From Arcuatula senhousia (taxonomy: Eukaryota > Mollusca > Bivalvia > Mytilida > Mytilidae): a DNA stretch of 64,000 nucleotides. The notes under the pieces were generated by a model that worked only from the letters and a program-made list of their open reading frames with translations, was not told where the DNA came from and did no database searches. Location of the stretch: assembly GCA_963971305.1 (NCBI GenBank), contig OZ020307.1, positions 55,053,702 to 55,117,701 of the forward strand. The letters run 5' to 3'. Each line of letters opens with the position of its first letter. Within the stretch, counting starts at the first letter, position 1. Of the stretch, positions 61,818 to 64,000 are shown one piece after another. The position numbers and the translations under genes were made by a program.

Positions 61818-61976
61818 ACAATTACTGTCTTTTGTTGAGGTAAATGTGCAGTGTTATTGACTTTTGAAAAAAACAGATATTCACTGATCATGAGCCCGAA
61901 GGGCGAGGTGAATATCTTTTGTTTTTTTTCTAAAGTCAATAACACTCACATTTATCGAAACAAAAGACAGTAATTG
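61818..61976. mobile_element. 159-bp fold-back (hairpin) element
   Basis: The left arm begins ACAATTACTGTCTTTTGTT and the right arm is its reverse complement. The arms pair over about 65 bp (AATGTG.AGTGTTATTGACTT, AAAACAGATATTCAC) with few mismatches around a small GC-rich centre, GAGCCCGAAGGGCGAGG. The whole unit is close to one long palindrome, so a transcript would fold into one hairpin. GTGAATATC words recur just outside at 62091 and 62112. Confidence 0.8.
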
Positions 61977-62124
61977 TTTTATTCTATTATCCAACATCTG
62001 ACAAAAATATGCATTTGTAGTGTTAGAAAAAAATTAAACCAAACAGAAAAATACTGTAACGACGTCATCACTTTTCCCGCCGTTTTTTAGGTGAATATCA
62101 CTTTGCCAGGTGAATATCCTTTTT

Positions 62125-64000
62125 AGCTCACCTGACCCGAAGGGTCATGTGAGCTATTGTCATCACTCGGCGTCCGTCGTCCGTCCGTCGTCCGTCGTCT
62201 GTCGTCCGTCGTCCGTCCGTAAACTTTTTAAAACATTAACTCCTCTGACACCATAAGTCCAATTGACACCAAACTTGGTATGGTTGTTCATTAGCATTCG
62301 GTGCTTAGAACTGATGTGGGGATTTTTGATTCGTCGTAAAACATGGCCGCCGTGGCTAAAAATAGAACATAGGGGTAAAATGCAGTTTTTTGCAAATAAC
62401 TCAAAAACGGCTACAGATATCAAAATTCTGGCATAGGCTAAAAGTGATCAGCACCTCAAGATCTACCTACCCTGAAATTTTGAAGAAAATCCAATAACCC
62501 ATGTAGGAGTTATTGCCCTTTTTGTGGATTTTTTGCAAATTTTGCACCTGCTTAGCTCAATATCTTGAAAACTATAAAAGATATTTGAGAAAATTAAATT
62601 GCATATTGTTAAGCACATCAAGATCTACAAAATATGTAATAGGGTCAACGTTGTAGAACCTTCCCTTTTAGGAGTTATTGCCCTTAGAATGTCAAAATTG
62701 AGCATTTTAACAGCATTTCCTCATTACATTGAAAACATTAACTCCTCTGACAGTTCAAGTCTAATTGGAACCAAACTTGGTATAGTTGTTTATTAGCATT
62801 AGGTGTATAGAACTGATGTGGGGATTTTTGATTGGTCCTAAAATATGGCCGCTGTGGCTAAAAATAGAACATAGGGGTAAATGGCAGTTTTTTGCAAATA
62901 ACTCAAAAACTGTGACAGATTTTAAAATTTTGATTGGGAACAAAAGTGATCAGCACCTGAAGACATACCAGCTCTGAAATTTTGAAGAAAATCCAACGAC
63001 CCATGTAGGAGTTATTGCCCTTTTTGTGGATTTTTGGAAAATTTTGCACCTGTTTAGCTCAATATCTTGACAACTATACAAGATATTTGAGAAATTTAAA
63101 TTGCATATTGTTAAGCACATCAAGATCTACAAAATATGTAATAGGGTCAACGTTGTAGAACCTTTCCTTTTAGGAGTTATTGCCCTTAGAACGTCAAAAT
63201 TGAGCATTTTAACAGCATTTCCTCATTACATTGAAAACGTTAACTCCTCTGACAGTTCAAGTCCAATTGGAACCAAACTTGGTATAGCTGTTTATTAGCA
63301 TTAGGTGTATAGAACTGATGTGGGGATTTTTGATTGGTCCTAAAATATGGCCGCTGTGGCTAAAAATAGAACATAGGGGTAAATGGCAGTTTTTTGCAAA
63401 TAACTCAAAAACGGTGACAGATTTTAAAATTTTGATTGGGAACAAAAGTGATCAGCACCTGAAGATCTACCAGCTCTGAAATTTTGAAGAAAATCCAACG
63501 ACCCATGTAGGAGTTATTGCCCTTTTTATGGATTTTTGGAAAATTTTGCACCTGTTTAGCTCGATATCTTGACAACTTTACGAGATATTCGAGAAGTTTA
63601 AATTGCATATTGTTAAGCACATCAAGATCTACAATGTAATAGGGTCAACGTTGTAGGACCTTTCCTTTGAGGAGTTATTGCCCTTAGAACGTCAAAATTG
63701 AGCTTTTAAAAAGCATTTCCTCATTACATTGAAAATGTTAACTCCTCTGACACTTAAAGTCAAATTGGACCCAAACTTTGTATTGTTGTTAATTAGCATT
63801 AGATGTATAGAACTGATGTGGGGATATTTGATTGGTTGTAAAACATGGCTGCTGTGGCTAAAAATAGAAAACTAGGTTAAACTGTATTTATTTGCTAATA
63901 ACTCTATAAGGGTGACAGATTTTTGAATTTTAATTGAGATAAAAGTGATCAGCACCTTAAGATCCATCATATTGTCAGATGACCCCCTTATTAAACTTAT
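62125..64000 (+). mobile_element. AGCTCA element D with ~502-bp tandem units, runs off the window
   Basis: The start is AGCTCACCTGACCCGAAGGG after a T run, followed by a long GTCC/GTCGTCC microsatellite (62170-62220). The body has four tandem units of about 502 bp starting near 62233, 62735, 63236 and 63737, each with TTAACTCCTCTGACA, CCAAACTTGGTAT and GATGTGGGGATTTTTGATT. The middle two are about 97% alike by eye and the outer ones more diverged. Its body differs from that of elements A and B while the 5' end is shared. Frames of 60-86 codons in either strand are shadows. Confidence 0.8.

Noticed and set aside
62163..63620. Repeated minus-strand frames of 60-86 codons
   Set aside because: They recur with the ~502-bp tandem unit of element D, including its GTCC microsatellite, so they are not genes.

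Overview
This looks like nuclear DNA from an animal, most likely a bivalve mollusc (a mytilid-type mussel would fit). The basis is the AT-rich composition, the constant use of ACATGT/TACATGTA-type words, GT-AG introns, tRNA-derived SINEs, and dispersed repeat families that I associate with bivalves (AGCTCACCTG elements; a cluster ending in a tract that reads GTGTGCTATAGCAAGCAGG). The species is inference: no database was searched. No rRNA, stand-alone tRNA, CRISPR array or bacterial operon was seen.

Layout. (1) 1-3462: nine head-to-tail copies of a 383-bp satellite, open at the left edge. (2) 3463-20135: about 16 kb of a 53-bp minisatellite, split by an 0.85-kb unrelated AT-rich spacer at 11.1-11.95 kb. 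(3) 20.1-23.7 kb: AT-rich non-coding DNA. (4) 23763-33726: a roughly 10-kb segment bounded by inverted TCCCAGC..GCTGGGA ends and CAACGTTG subterminal arrays. It carries a degraded, intron-containing DUF4806-like gene and at least three nested MITEs. (5) 33.9-49.2 kb: a mosaic of a stray relative of the 383-bp satellite, SINEs, MITEs, a THAP-like fragment, a broken P2X7-C-terminal-like gene on the minus strand, and two blocks of the same ~65-bp tandem repeat in opposite orientation. (6) 49.8-56.6 kb: the only apparently intact protein-coding gene, read as a 27-nt first coding exon plus one 1.85-kb exon. It encodes a ~625-residue P-loop NTPase that resembles Crinkler/RHS-type ATPase-nuclease proteins. 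Its ~4.9-kb intron holds an SGNH-hydrolase-like fragment, a tandemly duplicated exon-like block and a 979-bp MITE. (7) 57.2-64 kb: a LINE reverse-transcriptase tail split by an AGCTCA element, which is itself split by a second copy, followed by two more copies. These elements have the layout of non-autonomous Helentrons (HINEs).

Overall the window is dominated by repeats. Most open reading frames are chance frames through satellite or AT-rich DNA. The coding signal comes from one intact TE-like gene and a set of decayed fragments from multigene or mobile families (DUF4806, P2X7-C, THAP, SGNH, LINE RT). The strongest evidence consists of intron phases that agree, target-site duplications, and insertions whose removal restores an older reading frame or repeat.
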